Positions 24,458 through 33,810 of a DNA stretch of 64,000 bases are shown one piece after another; the stretch's first letter is position 1; the number at the start of each line of letters is the position of its first letter. A program made the position numbers and the translations under genes. Source of the DNA: Tessaracoccus sp. MC1679 (GTDB taxonomy: Bacteria; Actinomycetota; Actinomycetes; Propionibacteriales; Propionibacteriaceae); contig NZ_JACJGB010000012.1 in the NCBI RefSeq assembly GCF_014164775.1, forward strand, positions 1-64,000, read 5' to 3'. The notes below the pieces were generated by a model. The model was given only the letters and a program-made list of their open reading frames with translations, was not told where the DNA came from and made no database searches.

Positions 24458-25891
24458 TCAGTCGGTGAGGCCGAGTTGGCGGGCGTAGGAGTGCGCCATG
24501 GCGGTTCTCTCCCCGGCGCTCATCGAGTGGGTGTCGGGGCTGTTGACGATAAGCAGGCGTGCTGCGCGTTGCTGGTCGACGAGTCGTTTGCCGGGTTTGC
24601 CGTCGATGGCGCGGTGGAGGGTGGCGAGGATCGGCTTCCCGTTCTCCGCCACCACCAGCGCGGTGCGGGTGGGCAGTTCGCGGAGTTGTTCGGGGCGGAT
24701 CACGGGGGTGTCTTCGCCGTGGGTGGAGATCGAGCCATGCTGCCCGTGCTGCTGGTTCCGTCGAATGACGCGCCTGGTACCGAGGAGGTCGCTGATCTCC
24801 CGATTGAAGGCGGAGTCTTTGGAGCCGCCGAAGATGATCAGGGAGTTGGTCAGATCCTTGATCGAACGGGCCTGCTGTTCCCCGAAGATGCGTGTCAGCT
24901 GGGCCCAGGTTTGGGAGGCCCAGATGAACGAGATCCCCAACGCCCGCTCGTTCGCCATCCGCGTTGGCAGGGTCGGCAGGGGTGCGGTGGAGGGGAGTTC
25001 GTCGAGGCAGGCCAGCATCGGGGGGCACAGCCGGCCGAACCCGCTCTCGTTGGCGAGCTGGAGGGCGGTGTCGAGGACGTGTTCGGCGACGGCGGTCATG
25101 AGCGGGGAGGCGGAGACGTAGGGGTCTTCACGGCCGAGCAGGTAGATGGTGCCGTTTTGGCGGATGAGGTCGGCGATGTCGACGGCGGGCCGCCCGTTGC
25201 TCGGGACGCAGCGTTCGCGTCGGTCCTTCGTGGCGAAGAGGGCGAGGGCTTGGTCGACGGTGGATTTGGTGTTGCCGGCGGTGCGTTCATCGGTGTTGGT
25301 GACCGCGCCGGCGAGGAGTCCGGACCAGTTCGGTTCTGCCATCGGGTGCGAGCGCAGGATCTCCGAGGGGAGGGTGGCGGTGCGGGGGTTCGCGGACCAT
25401 TCGAGGACGTCGTTCAGCGTGTAGCCGGCCAAGGCTGCGGCGTGCAGGTAGCACTGGATGACTTTCGCGGCTTCGGCGGCGTAGAAGCGGGCGGCGGAGT
25501 CGGCCCCGTCTCCCCCACTTCCGAGGGTGCCGGCGCAGAATGCTTTGGCTCGCTTCTCCGCGACGGTGGCGTCGACGCAGCCGTCGATCGGGTCCCAGAT
25601 CAACTCCGGCAACCCTGGCGCGGTTCCGAACGGGTCGAGGACCGCCACGGGGCCGCGGGCTTGGCGTGCGGCGAGGGTGAGGAGGAGGTCGTCGGGTTTG
25701 GTGAGGGTCACCAGGGCAGCGCCTGGGGCCTGGAGGAGGGCGGGGGTGAGGATGTCGAGGGTCTTGCCCGATCCCTGGGCCCCGATGACGCCGGCGGTGC
25801 GGTCCCACGGCTGCCACAACGCGACCCCGACCGGGACCTTGCTGGTCCCGATCCGCCACCCCACCTCAGTGGGCTCAAACCTGCCCCTCAT
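24458..25891 (-). CDS. Type IV coupling protein, TraG/VirD4-like ATPase
   Basis: 477 residues. Walker A GAQGSGKT at about 37-44 and Walker B-like MLACLDEL near the middle, followed by ALGISFIWASQTWAQLTRIFG, the TraG-D C-terminal domain. Coupling proteins carry the relaxase-DNA complex to the secretion channel. The N-terminal membrane segments normally present are absent here and appear to be supplied by the small membrane protein encoded just upstream, with which it overlaps (ATGA). It may be a split TraG/TcpA-type coupling protein. Confidence 0.85.
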   Translation of the reverse strand: MRGRFEPTEVGWRIGTSKVPVGVALWQPWDRTAGVIGAQGSGKTLDILTPALLQAPGAALVTLTKPDDLLLTLAARQARGPVAVLDPFGTAPGLPELIWDPIDGCVDATVAEKRAKAFCAGTLGSGGDGADSAARFYAAEAAKVIQCYLHAAALAGYTLNDVLEWSANPRTATLPSEILRSHPMAEPNWSGLLAGAVTNTDERTAGNTKSTVDQALALFATKDRRERCVPSNGRPAVDIADLIRQNGTIYLLGREDPYVSASPLMTAVAEHVLDTALQLANESGFGRLCPPMLACLDELPSTAPLPTLPTRMANERALGISFIWASQTWAQLTRIFGEQQARSIKDLTNSLIIFGGSKDSAFNREISDLLGTRRVIRRNQQHGQHGSISTHGEDTPVIRPEQLRELPTRTALVVAENGKPILATLHRAIDGKPGKRLVDQQRAARLLIVNSPDTHSMSAGERTAMAHSYARQLGLTD

Positions 25892-26331
25892 CGCCTGTGA
25901 CCCTTCCGGTACAGGTCGGGGCGGATCACGGCCCGGTTAGCGCGGAGACGGCCCAGTCCGAGGAGCTGTTCGGCCTGTCCGGCCGTGGCCATGCCCTTGA
26001 AGCGACGGCCTGACGTGACACGCAGCGCAAGGACGATGGCGGCGGCCAGGCCGGCAATGAACACCGCGCCGGCAATCACCCACGCGACCCAGACTGTGGC
26101 GACGCCGTGGGTGGTGGTGAGGCCGGCGTGGAGGTTGCCGGTGAGGATGCCCCAGCTGCTGGTGACCAGCGCGGCTGACGGTGGCCAGTGCCAGCCGGCG
26201 CCGGCGGCGGCGAGGGTGAGGCTGCGGCCGGCCTGGACCGCCACCACCCCGAGGAGGGCGACGAGGGTGAGGGCGCCGACGGCGGGTTCCCAGGTCCAGG
26301 CGTAGCCGTCGTCATGCTGCGAATCTGTCAT
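25888..26331 (-). CDS. Membrane partner of the coupling protein
   Basis: About 147 residues from ATG 26331 (MTDSQHDDGYAWTW). Two hydrophobic segments are clear (AVGALTLVALLGVVAVQAG and VAWVIAGAVFIAGLAAAIVL), followed by a basic cytoplasmic tail with AGQAEQLLGLGRLRANRAV. This matches the N-terminal membrane region of actinobacterial TraD/TcpA coupling proteins, here encoded separately and translationally coupled to the ATPase gene. The role is inferred from position and topology. Confidence 0.7.
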   Translation of the reverse strand: MTDSQHDDGYAWTWEPAVGALTLVALLGVVAVQAGRSLTLAAAGAGWHWPPSAALVTSSWGILTGNLHAGLTTTHGVATVWVAWVIAGAVFIAGLAAAIVLALRVTSGRRFKGMATAGQAEQLLGLGRLRANRAVIRPDLYRKGHRR

Positions 26332-26512
26332 ACCCCTGAAGAACCCGGACGAGTCGGGTCCACAGCGCGAACGCATTCAGCACATCGGCCACGTGCCGGC
26401 TGGTTCCTGGGCCGGGGAGCACGGAAGCCTCCGGCGATGGGGGGTCGCTGGAGGCTTCCGGCTGGATGGTGTCGATGGACGTCGACACCGCTTTGGGTGT
26501 GCTTCCGGACAC
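26312..26512 (-). CDS. Small transfer-operon protein
   Basis: A 66-residue ORF (MSGSTPKAVSTSIDTIQPEA, ending HVADVLNAFALWTRLVRVLQ and then GYDRFAA) that fills the gap between the lipoprotein gene and the coupling-protein membrane partner. Its 3' end overlaps that gene by 20 bp. Composition is protein-like and position is consistent, but no family is recognised and the start is not backed by a strong ribosome binding site. Confidence 0.4.
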   Translation of the reverse strand: MSGSTPKAVSTSIDTIQPEASSDPPSPEASVLPGPGTSRHVADVLNAFALWTRLVRVLQGYDRFAA

Positions 26513-26600
26513 TACCCGGCGGAGGCAAATCGTGGATACCTACCATCGGCTGCCGTTCGCGTTCAGGCGAGCCGCCGCAGCCGCGGGCTTGGCGGGCTTG

Positions 26601-27137
26601 TCAGGGGGTGATGGCGATGGCGATCCAGCCATAGGTGCTGTCGGGGTCGAGGATCAGGGTGACGTCGACGGCTGTGCCGGTGTCGAGGCGGTGGCGGGTG
26701 GTGATCTGCATGGGATCGGCGTCGATCACATGGGTGGGGCCGTGCTGGGTGCCGGCGGCGGGGGTGAAGCGGGGGTCGTCGAAGGCGGCGATCAGCGCCT
26801 CCGCCGCCACACCCTCGAGGCGCTCACGTCTCAGCTGCTGGTCGGCGGTCAACCAGCCGACGACGAACTCGCTGGCCGCGGTGACCGCCGCCACGATCTG
26901 GGCATCCTCGGGCGGCTCATGGGGATGCGCCTCCACCGTGGATGGGGTGGTGTGGAGTTCGTCGGCGCCGACCCAGCCCTCGGTCGGTCCGCTCTCCCCC
27001 ACCACCCCGGGCGAGGGAGCCCGACCTGCGGTGGTCTCGACCGGGGTGGGTGTCTGGTTCGGGGTGGAGCTGCAGCCGGAGAGCAGTAGCGCGGCGAGCA
27101 CTGCGGTGAGGAGGTGGGTGGTTGGGTGTGGGGTCAT
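26601..27137 (-). CDS. Transfer-operon lipoprotein
   Basis: 178 residues from ATG 27137, which overlaps the stop of the peptidase gene (ATGA). The N-terminus is a lipoprotein signal with lipobox LLSGC at about residues 19-23, followed by a Pro/Thr-rich linker and a C-terminal domain (HRLDTGTAVDVTLILDPDST) that could be a NTF2-like or VirB8-like fold. The open frame extends upstream through the peptidase gene, but that part is shadow. Likely a surface-anchored secretion component. Confidence 0.75.
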   Translation of the reverse strand: MTPHPTTHLLTAVLAALLLSGCSSTPNQTPTPVETTAGRAPSPGVVGESGPTEGWVGADELHTTPSTVEAHPHEPPEDAQIVAAVTAASEFVVGWLTADQQLRRERLEGVAAEALIAAFDDPRFTPAAGTQHGPTHVIDADPMQITTRHRLDTGTAVDVTLILDPDSTYGWIAIAITP

Positions 27138-28597
27138 GGGGTGAGTCCTCGGGTGCGCAGCCAGCGGTCGGGGTCGGTGGGGGTGCCGCCGATGCGGACT
27201 TCGAGGTGGAGGTGGGCTCCGGTGACGTTCCCGGTGGCGCCCACGGAGCCGATGACGGTGCCGGCGGTCACGCGTTGCCCGACGGTGACGGTGATGGCGG
27301 ATTGGTGGGCGTAGTAGAACACGGTGCCATCGGAGGTGGTGAGGGTGGTGAGGTTGCCGTAGGCGCCGGCAGACTCGGTGCGGGTGATGGTGCCGGCGGT
27401 GATGGCTTTGATGGGGGTGCCGGTGGGGGCGGCGAAGTCGAGTCCGGTGTGGGCCTTCTTCCACCGGGGTCCTGTGTCGCCGAAGCGGGAGGTGAGGCGG
27501 TAGCGGTCGACGGGCAGCACCACCGAGCCCGACGCAGCCTTGGTGGTGGCGGTTCCTTGGGTGCCGTGGACGGAGATGTGGACGTGGTCCAGATGCGCCG
27601 CTGACGGGTCGGGGCCGGTGTAGCAGGACGCGGTTTGGCCGCAGCGTCGCCAGCCCTCGTCGGCCTTGGCGGTGGACCAGAGGTGTTCGCGCCAGATCAC
27701 ATAGGTGACTCCCAGCGCGGCGGCGTTGGCGCGGGCCCATTCCGCGATCTCCGTGCCGAGGGCGATGCCGGCTGGGGAGAAGTAGTTGGGGATCATCACG
27801 TCGACGGCGCGACCGGTCCCGTGATCTTTCGGGTCGCCGGGGCGGACGCCGAGCAGCGATCGGATCTGCGGCCATCTGGAATGGATACAGCGCATCACGC
27901 GCAGCGCGTCGGGGGTCTGGCCCTGCTCGGACGGCATTCCCGTGGGTGCACAGTCCAGGTCGGCGTCGAGGGGTCCGCAGTGGGCGAGACCTGCGGGTTG
28001 GCCGGCGAACAGGGCGACCAGGGTGCGAGCGAGGCCTTCGTGGCGTGCGTAGGCGTCGGGGTAGGCAGACACCTGCACCTTCTGCGCCGCCTCGGCGACC
28101 GTGAGCTGCTGCCAGCCGTCGATGTCGACCAGGCCGGGGATGTGCCATCCGGCGCGGGTGGTGTGGCCGAGGTAGAAGGTGCGGGCCTGGTAGGCGTCGT
28201 CGGCCAGAATCGTGAGGTTCTCTTGTTGGGTGGTGCCGTCGGCGTACCAGCCGACCAGGGAGCGTTGCTGGAACAGTCCGACGTCGCCGTCCGAGTTCGG
28301 GGTCGCGGCGGCGGGGTGGGCGCCGAGGACCGATTCCTGCATGGCGGTGGCGATCCCGACCACCGCACCGGCCGGGCCTGCGCCGGTGTCGAGGGCGGCG
28401 GCGTAGATGAGGGCGGCGCGGTTCATCTGCCCCGCATCCAACTCGATGCCGACCGGGGTGTCGCCGGCCCAGCCGGCGCACGTGGCGCTGACGGTCTGCG
28501 TCGCTGTCTGGGGTCCGGCCAGGGCGCCGGCGAACACGAGGATCGGCGCCAAAGGCACCGTCAGCGCCGCTGCAATGACGACAAGTGCCTTCCACAT
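27134..28597 (-). CDS. Conjugation cell-wall hydrolase, M23 peptidase domain
   Basis: 487 residues with an N-terminal membrane/signal segment (KALVVIAAALTVPLAPILVF). The N-terminal domain (AAALDTGAGPAGAVVGIATA and QESVLG) resembles lysozyme-like domains with a glutamate in QES; a middle domain contains HGTGRAVDVMIP and HLDHVHISV, a peptidase-like His/Asp set. The C-terminal domain is M23: HTGLDFAAP, YYAHQSAI, GAHLHLEVRI provide the zinc ligands. It would open peptidoglycan for the mating channel. It is the conjugative VirB1-like enzyme and overlaps its neighbours. Confidence 0.85.
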   Translation of the reverse strand: MWKALVVIAAALTVPLAPILVFAGALAGPQTATQTVSATCAGWAGDTPVGIELDAGQMNRAALIYAAALDTGAGPAGAVVGIATAMQESVLGAHPAAATPNSDGDVGLFQQRSLVGWYADGTTQQENLTILADDAYQARTFYLGHTTRAGWHIPGLVDIDGWQQLTVAEAAQKVQVSAYPDAYARHEGLARTLVALFAGQPAGLAHCGPLDADLDCAPTGMPSEQGQTPDALRVMRCIHSRWPQIRSLLGVRPGDPKDHGTGRAVDVMIPNYFSPAGIALGTEIAEWARANAAALGVTYVIWREHLWSTAKADEGWRRCGQTASCYTGPDPSAAHLDHVHISVHGTQGTATTKAASGSVVLPVDRYRLTSRFGDTGPRWKKAHTGLDFAAPTGTPIKAITAGTITRTESAGAYGNLTTLTTSDGTVFYYAHQSAITVTVGQRVTAGTVIGSVGATGNVTGAHLHLEVRIGGTPTDPDRWLRTRGLTP

Positions 28598-30084
28598 CAG
28601 GTCTGCAGTTTCTGGTTGGTGTCGGTCAGGGGCAGTTCGAGGTCGGGGTGGAGGGTGAGCGCGACCTTGTGGAGGCGTGGCCCCACGGCGATGAGGGCTC
28701 GGCCTTTGCCGCCCATGGCCCAGCCGGTGACGATGTCGCGGGCGACCGGCCCCAGCTCGAGGAGCTGCTCCAGGTCGTCGGCGACCTCGGCGTCTTGGCC
28801 GAAGAGGACCTTGATGTCACCCAGGTGGAGGAGGTCCTTGGCGATCTGCTGCGCCTGCGACCCGGCATGCCCCGCCCCAAGGTAGTCCGAGGGTTTGTGG
28901 GCGTTGGCGATCTCAATATCCCCATGCGACCGCGACAGCCGAAGATCCGCGTCGAAGGAGGACACGGCACCGGTACCGAGGCGCAGTTGTCGCCAGACTT
29001 CGTCGCGGACATTGATCCTGCGCCGACCACTGACTTGGCGCATGGCGGTGCCCCACGAGTTGAGACACATCAACGCCATCCCGACGGCATCGTCGCCCAG
29101 CGGCATCAACCTCGACAGCGACAGGGATTGGATCGGCGCAGTCCAATCGATGGTGACGGTGGTGGGGGCGTCGAAGATCCCTGCGAACACACCGGAGATG
29201 AGTTGCGCGACCGCGTCCCGCAACAGGCGGGTGTCGTCGAGGAACGTGTGCCGGTCCGGGTATCGCAGCTCCGCGATCAGGTGGTCGCTGGGTGAGTGCA
29301 ACTGCTGCCACACCTCAGGGATCACAATCGGCCGCAGCTCGCGGGTATCGGTGGTGGCGTGAGTGAGCTCAACGAGGACGGCTTTGAGGACCTGTTCCTC
29401 CGTTGGTCCCACCGCCACTTTCCTGTCGCCGATGCTCTGGGAGCCGATCAACGACCGGAGGAGGACGAGCCAGCGTCCGAAGATGATCGCCTGCCTGCGG
29501 TGCTGCTCCTCCCTGTCGAGCTGGCCCCAGTTTGTGGCGAGAGGTCCGGGGTCGAGGGGGTTGAGGCGGGTGGGCATGCCGGGGCCGATGGCGAAGGGTT
29601 CGACGCCGAAGTGACGGCACATCAGCTCGTACTCGTCCTTCGGATCCCCCAGGATCAGGGCCTGGTAGCCGAAGGCGAACATTCGGTTGAGGAACGCTTT
29701 GACCCAGGCGGATTTCCCGCGGCCGGGTTTCCCGAACACGAAGATGTTGGGGTTGGTGACGGGGATGGAGTCGTTGAGGACCCAGCCGTGGGGGTCGACG
29801 TAGAAGGTGGCGCCGTTGCTCATGTCGGTGCCCATCGGGGCCCCGGTCGGCGGCAGAGGGCTGGCGGTGAGGAAGGGCCAGAACACGCCGGCCTGGTCGG
29901 AGGTCATCTGGTACCGCTTCACCGCGGGCCGCGCCGCCACCCACCCCGCCCCCTTCACTGGTCGGCCGCGCCACGGCGGGGCGGAGGTGAACTCGCGGGC
30001 CGGCCGCTCATCCACGGTGGCTGGTCTTGTGGGGAGGTCGTGGCCGAAGTCGGCGAGGAGGCGGTTGATGCTGCGGGCCATCAT
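28597..30084 (-). CDS. VirB4/TraE-like conjugation ATPase
   Basis: 495 residues from the double ATG at 30084, overlapping the upstream stop (ATGA). Walker A GKPGRGKS at about 118-125 follows NIFVFG; later SHGDIEIANAHKPSDYLGAG matches the VirB4 C-terminal ATPase motifs. VirB4 powers the assembly of the secretion channel. The open frame extends to 30558, but the upstream part is antisense-like. Compared with about 800-residue VirB4 proteins it lacks most of the N-terminal domain, which is normal for this actinobacterial group. Confidence 0.87.
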   Translation of the reverse strand: MMARSINRLLADFGHDLPTRPATVDERPAREFTSAPPWRGRPVKGAGWVAARPAVKRYQMTSDQAGVFWPFLTASPLPPTGAPMGTDMSNGATFYVDPHGWVLNDSIPVTNPNIFVFGKPGRGKSAWVKAFLNRMFAFGYQALILGDPKDEYELMCRHFGVEPFAIGPGMPTRLNPLDPGPLATNWGQLDREEQHRRQAIIFGRWLVLLRSLIGSQSIGDRKVAVGPTEEQVLKAVLVELTHATTDTRELRPIVIPEVWQQLHSPSDHLIAELRYPDRHTFLDDTRLLRDAVAQLISGVFAGIFDAPTTVTIDWTAPIQSLSLSRLMPLGDDAVGMALMCLNSWGTAMRQVSGRRRINVRDEVWRQLRLGTGAVSSFDADLRLSRSHGDIEIANAHKPSDYLGAGHAGSQAQQIAKDLLHLGDIKVLFGQDAEVADDLEQLLELGPVARDIVTGWAMGGKGRALIAVGPRLHKVALTLHPDLELPLTDTNQKLQT

Positions 30085-31586
30085 TGGTGCCTGGTGGTGA
30101 GGCTGACCCCGAGTGGGAGGGTGGCGGTGACGAAGGCCAGGTCCTGGGACATGTCGAGGCGCTGGGGGGCCATGCCGCCGCGGCGGATCGCGGCATCCAG
30201 CCGTCGGCCGAACTCCGCCACCGGCGCGGTCGCGGGGACGGTGGTGGAGCAGAGGGCGTAGGGGTGGCTGAGGGTGGCGCCCATCGCGAGCTGCACCTCG
30301 ACCCGGTCCAGTTTCGCCTGGCGGCGGTGGTCTTTGGCTCCGGTGCGGACTCCGAGCCGGTCCTTCAACCCTTGGCCGAGGCTTTGGCCGAACTCCTGCT
30401 GGGCCGCCTTCCGGTCCGCGGCGGACTGCTTCTCGATCGGGAATACGATCGCCACGCTGCGCCGCTCCACCGCCTCGCTGGGGGCAAGGACGTGTCCCCA
30501 GCCGCCCATCGTCGCGCCACGCTCGGGCAGCTTCACCGTCGCAGTGACCGTCGCCCACGCATCATGCGCATAATGCCGAACCGCCGCATACGCCTGTGAC
30601 GGGCCGGCCAGCGCCCACGGCACAGAAGCACACGCCTGCAGATCGTTGGCTGCGTCGTGGGCGGCGGCGATGAGGCCGGCGCGGTCGCCGGGGGCGAACC
30701 CGAGCCTGACGACCTGCGCGAGTTCGGGGGAGGTGAGCCATTCGATGTTGCGTGCGCCGATGGGGCCGGTGACTACTGCTCCGATCTCGGCGGCCAGGGA
30801 GAGGAGGGTGTTCATCCGGCCATCGGTGGCGCCGCCCATGTGTCTGGCTTCTTTGCTGAGGCGGTTGTCGGGGATGACGAGGGTGATGAAGGCTTCGGTG
30901 TGGACACCGGCCTGGGACCAGCGCAGGTGCTCGATCTGTGTGGCCACGGACGTGACGGGGGCATCGGGGGTGATGTTGGCGCGTAGCCACAGTTCCCGCT
31001 CGGTGCAGTCATCGGGGGTGGTGCGCACCATCAGGTGGATCTCGGAGATCAGCTCCCCTCGGGCGGCGGTGTCCAGGAGTTCGGTCAGGCCGTCGGTGTA
31101 CCGGTTGCACAGGGCGTCGGTGGCCATCGCGATCCCTTCGTGCTCGATCCGGGCGGTGATCGCCCACGTCCTGGCTGCGCAGTGTTTGATCACCGCGATC
31201 CGCCTTTGGGTGAGTCCGATGGGTGGGCCGTCGAGGACCTCGACGCCGGTCAGGGCTCCGGGCATGTCGAGCTCGTCCAGGTCGCGGAGGGTGCCGGTGG
31301 CGGCCTTTGACCGGAAGGTGAGCCAGCCGTTCAGGCCGGCGATGGCGAACGCGGCGGCGGCGGCGAGCCAGCCGACGGCGGGGCGTCCGCCGAGGGGGAC
31401 GACGGTGAGGAACAGCAGCAGCAGCCATACCGGCACCCACATGATCCCGGCCAGCCAGCGCTGTGAGCTGATCGCCATCCACGCCGGGAACGTCGCCACC
31501 GACAGGAACAGCAGCTGGGGGACGGTCAGGCCCCAGATCACGCCGGCCTTCGGGGTGGTGAACGCGTCAAAGGTTCTGGCCGCCAT
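30081..31586 (-). CDS. SCO6880/PrgI-like conjugation membrane protein
   Basis: 501 residues with N-terminal hydrophobic segments (IWGLTVPQLLFLSVATFPAW; MWVPVWLLLLFLTVVPLGG) and a large cytoplasmic domain (CNRYTDGLTELLDTAARGEL) as in SCO6880 family proteins of actinobacterial conjugative elements, which combine VirB3-like and VirB4 N-terminal parts. It lies between the VirB6-like and VirB4-like genes, overlapping both, and probably forms one complex with the ATPase. Confidence 0.8.
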   Translation of the reverse strand: MAARTFDAFTTPKAGVIWGLTVPQLLFLSVATFPAWMAISSQRWLAGIMWVPVWLLLLFLTVVPLGGRPAVGWLAAAAAFAIAGLNGWLTFRSKAATGTLRDLDELDMPGALTGVEVLDGPPIGLTQRRIAVIKHCAARTWAITARIEHEGIAMATDALCNRYTDGLTELLDTAARGELISEIHLMVRTTPDDCTERELWLRANITPDAPVTSVATQIEHLRWSQAGVHTEAFITLVIPDNRLSKEARHMGGATDGRMNTLLSLAAEIGAVVTGPIGARNIEWLTSPELAQVVRLGFAPGDRAGLIAAAHDAANDLQACASVPWALAGPSQAYAAVRHYAHDAWATVTATVKLPERGATMGGWGHVLAPSEAVERRSVAIVFPIEKQSAADRKAAQQEFGQSLGQGLKDRLGVRTGAKDHRRQAKLDRVEVQLAMGATLSHPYALCSTTVPATAPVAEFGRRLDAAIRRGGMAPQRLDMSQDLAFVTATLPLGVSLTTRHQ

Positions 31587-33036
31587 TGTGGTCCTCCGCT
31601 TCTCTCACAGCCACAGGAGGCTGCGCCGCACGCTGCGGCTGGGTTGATGTGACGGCGCCGAGCTGCGCCGGATGAGGAGCGCGGCGGATGTCGCCTGCCG
31701 GGTCGTACGGGTAGGACGGGTCGCCGGCCCCCATCCCGGAGGTGGTGTCGTTGACCAGCCCGGTGGCGCGGGCGCCGACCTGCTGGAACCCGTCGACGAG
31801 CTTCTTCGCGCCGAGGATCACCCCCGCCGCCACCACCCCCACCGGCCCAGCCACCGCACCCACACCAGCAGCACCAGCGGCCGCTCCCCCACCAGCTGCA
31901 GCACCCGCGCCGGCTGCAGCTCCCCCAGCAACGCCAGCGGAGCCGCCCACGGCTCCCCCGGCTCCGCCGCCGCCGGCCCCCGCCGCGGCAGGGCTGAAGC
32001 TGGAGCTCTGCGCCGCAGCGGCACGGCTCGCGGTGGCCGACTCCCCCGCACCAGCAACTCCCCCACCACCAGAGCCTCCGCTGCTGCGGGTCACAGCGGT
32101 GTGGGCGTGGCCGGCGGCTGAGGAGGCGCCGGTGGTGCCGGCCAGGCCGGCGCGGAACGAGGCCCCGCTGGTGGTGCCCGGATCGACGAACGCCAACAGC
32201 CGGAACAGAGCCACCGGGGAGAGGGCCGCGACGGCGATCATCACCACGGATGGCAACGCCAGAGCGACGGCCTCCTGGGCGGAGTCCTCCATCCCCAGCG
32301 AGACGCCGGTGGCCAGATGTACCCCCAACCCGAGCATCAGCGTCATCAACAAGGGCGCGATAGCGGCGGCATGGAACCAGCGAAACGCCTTCCAGAACCA
32401 TGATTCGAACGGCTTGTACATCAGTCCGGCCGCGGCGATCGGTGCGGTGGCGGCGATCACGATCAGCGACACCGCCCGGCCCAGCATCACCACCAGATGC
32501 GCCAACGCGGCCAGCCACAACACCAACCCCAGCAACATGAGCACGGTGGCGGTGGTGCCGGTCATCACCCCTTCGGTGAAGTCCAGACCGGTAGGCTCCC
32601 AGTCGGCAAGATCCGCTGTGCCCAGCAGCTGGATCCGCAGCGCCGTGTTGAGTCCCTCCACAGCCGTGACCAGGGCGGCGCCGTAGGTGTACCAGAGGGC
32701 GCAGACCAGCAGAAACTTCACCGCACCGAAGATGGCGCCGCCAAGGGAGAGGGCGTCTCGGCGGAGGACGGTGCCGACCAGCTGCACGATCAGCAGCATC
32801 AACGCCAACGAGAGACCGAGCCAGAGGGTGAGGCCGTAGACCGACCACAGCGCCGACGAGGACCCGTCAGGGTTGAGGTTGGGGGTGAGGAACCAGTCCC
32901 CCAGCTGCAGGATCGCCCGCATCACCCACAACCCGGCCCCCCACACCGCCATGCAGATCGCCACCCACGCATCCACCACAATCTGACCCCCCGCCGCGGC
33001 CAGATCACCGAACAACTCCCCGATCTGCTCCCACAT
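31567..33036 (-). CDS. VirB6/TrbL-like polytopic channel protein
   Basis: About 489 residues from ATG 33036 (MWEQIGELFGDLAAAGGQ). Six or so membrane segments in the N-terminal 280 residues (LALMLLIVQLVGTVL; VLMLLGLVLWLAALAHLVVM; LIVIAATAPIAAAGLMY), then a Gly/Ala/Ser-rich low-complexity region (about residues 330-420) and a hydrophilic tail. This is the TrbL/VirB6 layout of inner-membrane channel proteins. It starts two bases after the stop of the preceding gene and overlaps the SCO6880-like gene by 20 bp. Confidence 0.82.
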   Translation of the reverse strand: MWEQIGELFGDLAAAGGQIVVDAWVAICMAVWGAGLWVMRAILQLGDWFLTPNLNPDGSSSALWSVYGLTLWLGLSLALMLLIVQLVGTVLRRDALSLGGAIFGAVKFLLVCALWYTYGAALVTAVEGLNTALRIQLLGTADLADWEPTGLDFTEGVMTGTTATVLMLLGLVLWLAALAHLVVMLGRAVSLIVIAATAPIAAAGLMYKPFESWFWKAFRWFHAAAIAPLLMTLMLGLGVHLATGVSLGMEDSAQEAVALALPSVVMIAVAALSPVALFRLLAFVDPGTTSGASFRAGLAGTTGASSAAGHAHTAVTRSSGGSGGGGVAGAGESATASRAAAAQSSSFSPAAAGAGGGGAGGAVGGSAGVAGGAAAGAGAAAGGGAAAGAAGVGAVAGPVGVVAAGVILGAKKLVDGFQQVGARATGLVNDTTSGMGAGDPSYPYDPAGDIRRAPHPAQLGAVTSTQPQRAAQPPVAVREAEDHNGGQNL

Positions 33037-33037
33037 C

Positions 33038-33808
33038 TCAGGCGTCCCGCCATTGCAGCCAGCCCGCCGCGACAGCGAGTTCGGTGCCCGGCCACGTCGA
33101 CGGCCCCGGCACCGGATGCGCACCCTCCGCGATCAGCCACCGGTCGCCCTGCCAGGTCATGCGTTCGCAATGCCCATAGGCCAGGCGGGCCTGGTCGCGG
33201 AACGTGTAGGTGATCTCCACCAACACACACACCACATGCCAGCCGTCGCCGTCCGAGCCCTTCACCAGGCCCGCCGAGGGGATCACCGTCAGTGACGCCC
33301 CCGGTGGCAGACCTGCCGGCATCTTCCCGGCGGTCAGGAACGACTGAATCAACCCCAACACCGGCCACGACCCCATCGAGCCAGTGGGGTCCTCGAACCA
33401 GGACTGCTGCACCCGCTGCGCATGACCCAGATCCATCGAGCCGAGGACGGAGACCAGGATCTCCCCCAACTGCCCCACCGCACCCTCCGGCGTCTTCGGG
33501 TAGCCAGTCGGGATCCCCTCCGCCCCGACCTGATCAACCAGGGGAATGTTGATCGTCGGCAGGGTTCCGAGGGCAGGGGTGCCGCCCGTCGCGTCCGCCG
33601 GCGCCACCGGCAGCATCGGTGCGGCCGCGATCTCATCGCGGATCGAGACGCCGCCGGCCGGCAGCGAATCGACGACCTGACCCGTTGTGCGGGTGGTGGG
33701 GTCGTCGGCGACGGCGAAGTAGACGGCGAACCCCAGGCCGGAGAGCAGCAGCAACGCCACCGAAGTGACGGCGGCCAGCAAGGTGAGGTGCGCGCGATCG
33801 GGCCTCAT
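33038..33808 (-). CDS. Membrane-anchored transfer protein in VirB8 position
   Basis: 256 residues from ATG 33808 with one N-terminal membrane segment (LLAAVTSVALLLLSGLGFAV) and an extracytoplasmic domain (WFEDPTGSMGSWPVLGLIQS; WHVVCVLVEITYTFRDQARL; WQGDRWLIAEGAHPVPGP). The topology matches VirB8/TcpC-type scaffold proteins in actinobacterial conjugation, an assignment that rests on topology and position. The longer frame upstream is shadow. Confidence 0.7.
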   Translation of the reverse strand: MRPDRAHLTLLAAVTSVALLLLSGLGFAVYFAVADDPTTRTTGQVVDSLPAGGVSIRDEIAAAPMLPVAPADATGGTPALGTLPTINIPLVDQVGAEGIPTGYPKTPEGAVGQLGEILVSVLGSMDLGHAQRVQQSWFEDPTGSMGSWPVLGLIQSFLTAGKMPAGLPPGASLTVIPSAGLVKGSDGDGWHVVCVLVEITYTFRDQARLAYGHCERMTWQGDRWLIAEGAHPVPGPSTWPGTELAVAAGWLQWRDA

Positions 33809-33810
33809 GG

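Noticed and set aside
24476-25900. 474-codon rightward frame opposite the coupling protein
   Set aside because: Antisense to a gene with clear Walker motifs; Gly/Val-rich shadow.
26601-28595. 664-codon leftward open frame
   Set aside because: Only its last 178 codons (the lipoprotein) look like protein; the rest is out of frame with the M23 hydrolase.
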